From Actinomycetes bacterium (lineage in GTDB: Bacteria > Actinomycetota > Actinomycetes > Streptosporangiales > Streptosporangiaceae): DNA of 5,292 bases. Below the pieces are notes generated by a model, which saw only the letters and a program-made list of their open reading frames with translations, was not told where the DNA came from and made no database searches. The position numbers and the translations under genes are program-made. The DNA lies in contig JAFACJ010000897.1 in NCBI GenBank assembly GCA_023425615.1, positions 1 through 5,292 of the forward strand. The letters are read 5' to 3'. Positions 4,881 to 5,292 of this stretch are shown piece after piece. Every line of letters begins with the position of its first letter. Position 1 is the stretch's first letter.

Positions 4881-5292
4881 ATGGCACGGCTATCACGCAA
4901 CGAGATCCACGAGGGAGCCCAGGCTGAGAGGCGCCGTTCGGTGAAGAACAAGATACGGCGCCAGCCGCAGCCGCCGGTCAAGACCGGCCGCCACGAGGCG
5001 GTCAAGAAGGCACTCCCCCTGCGCCGGGGCCTGGGACGCTGCGCCGCGGGGGCGCGGGTATCCGCGAGGATCCCGGCGCCCTTCACGTGCGGCCCCCGGT
5101 GCTCCTCAGCCCTCCAGCAGCGCGTCGAGCCGCGCCGCCTGCCGGGTCCAGGTCCACTCCCGCTCCACCCAGGACCGCCCCTTGGCGCCCAGCTCCCCCG
5201 CCCGCCGCGGATCGGCCAGCAGCCCGGCCACCGCCTCCGCCGTCGCCTCCGTCGAACGGCCGGGGACGACGAGCCCGGTCTCCCCGTCCAGC
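4881..5292 (+). CDS. Possible small basic protein; 3' end not defined within the window
   Basis: An ORF from ATG 4881 that begins MARLSRNEIHEGAQAERR and goes on with a strongly basic stretch (KNKIRRQP, TGRHEAVKKALPLRRG) over about 50 residues. I do not recognise the family. The N-terminal part looks protein-like and hydrophilic, with no signal peptide or membrane segment. A G-rich SD-like run (AGAGGGGGG) ends 11 nt before the ATG, rather far. Beyond about codon 53 the frame enters a GC-rich hairpin and then the antisense of the glycosyltransferase gene, and no plus-strand frame has a stop from about 4945 to the window edge. The true coding part, if any, is therefore probably only the first 50-60 codons, or the 3' end is altered. 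It may equally be a chance open frame in GC-rich DNA. Confidence 0.3.
   Translation, partial: MARLSRNEIHEGAQAERRRSVKNKIRRQPQPPVKTGRHEAVKKALPLRRGLGRCAAGARVSARIPAPFTCGPRCSSALQQRVEPRRLPGPGPLPLHPGPPLGAQLPRPPRIGQQPGHRLRRRLRRTAGDDEPGLPVQ
5048..5083. terminator. Strong GNRA-capped hairpin between convergent genes
   Basis: Bases 5050-5063 pair with 5068-5081 over 13 base pairs with two single-base bulges (T5059 and G5076). The apex is ATCC-GCGA-GGAT, a GNRA tetraloop when read on the plus strand, and two G-T pairs extend the base. It begins 22 nt beyond the glycosyltransferase stop, so it most likely ends that leftward transcript; it would also block rightward readthrough. There is no T-run, which is common for actinomycete terminators. 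Confidence 0.55.
5106..5292 (-). CDS. GT4-family glycosyltransferase, C-terminal end only (PimB'-like)
   Basis: The last 61 residues of a leftward protein whose start lies beyond the right edge. The visible part opens LDGETGLVVPGRS, the GETG-x-x-V segment that follows the donor-binding loop in GT-B glycosyltransferases of family 4. It continues with VAGLLADPRRAGELGAKGRSW and closes with the C-terminal helix (WVEREWTWTRQAARLDALLEG), which in GT4 enzymes packs back on the N-terminal domain. The catalytic EX7E region is outside the window. Its location next to a FadD15-like acyl-CoA synthetase and near a TB16.3-like gene suggests the orthologue of mycobacterial PimB', a GDP-mannose-dependent mannosyltransferase of phosphatidylinositol mannoside synthesis at the inner face of the membrane. 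That assignment rests on context and is less sure than the family call. Confidence 0.8.
   Translation of the reverse strand, partial: LDGETGLVVPGRSTEATAEAVAGLLADPRRAGELGAKGRSWVEREWTWTRQAARLDALLEG

Overview
The window is high-GC DNA with strong G/C bias at third codon positions, frequent GTG starts and Shine-Dalgarno sites built on GAGG. Gene content points to an actinomycete chromosome. The lack of close Streptomyces wording in several proteins makes me favour a Streptosporangiales-type organism, but that is an inference. No mobile element, CRISPR array, tRNA or rRNA was seen, and the region looks like conserved core chromosome.

Layout. A leftward cluster occupies 1-2830. In transcription order it holds a calcineurin-like metallophosphoesterase (2830-2057), an SRPBCC/polyketide-cyclase-like protein close to M. 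tuberculosis TB16.3 (2018-1584), a small protein with a Cys/His cluster (1504-1127), a ROK-family glucokinase (1077-133), and the start of an endonuclease/exonuclease/phosphatase family protein that runs off the left edge. Gaps inside the cluster are 16-80 nt, so most or all of it may be one transcript. Divergent from it, across about 150 nt that carry two inverted repeats, lies a long-chain fatty acyl-CoA synthetase locus (2980-4758). After a 122-nt spacer with three dyads, a short basic ORF starts at 4881. The right edge holds the C-terminal end of a leftward GT4 glycosyltransferase (5292-5106), followed by a strong GNRA-capped hairpin.

How the genes relate. From memory of actinobacterial genomes, the acyl-CoA synthetase next to a GT4 mannosyltransferase and an SRPBCC protein resembles the M. 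tuberculosis TB16.3 / fadD15 / pimB' neighbourhood. The glucokinase with an uncharacterised small gene upstream resembles the glkA region of Streptomyces coelicolor. The window therefore joins envelope-lipid genes to glucose phosphorylation; whether this is functional coupling or conserved order is unknown.

Most notable point. The acyl-CoA synthetase reading frame is interrupted by a single in-frame TGA (3490-3492), between the N-terminal subregion and the ATP-binding P-loop. Nine bases after the stop there is a GTG in the same frame, preceded by an SD-like sequence. The few codons around the stop have unusual A/T third positions, and the +1 frame there reads more like coding sequence, so a pair of compensating single-base indels (natural or sequencing error) is the leading explanation. 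The exonuclease-family gene also lacks any ATG/GTG/TTG start, and the ORF at 4881 has no stop before the window ends. These coding irregularities make sequence accuracy worth checking before biology is built on them.
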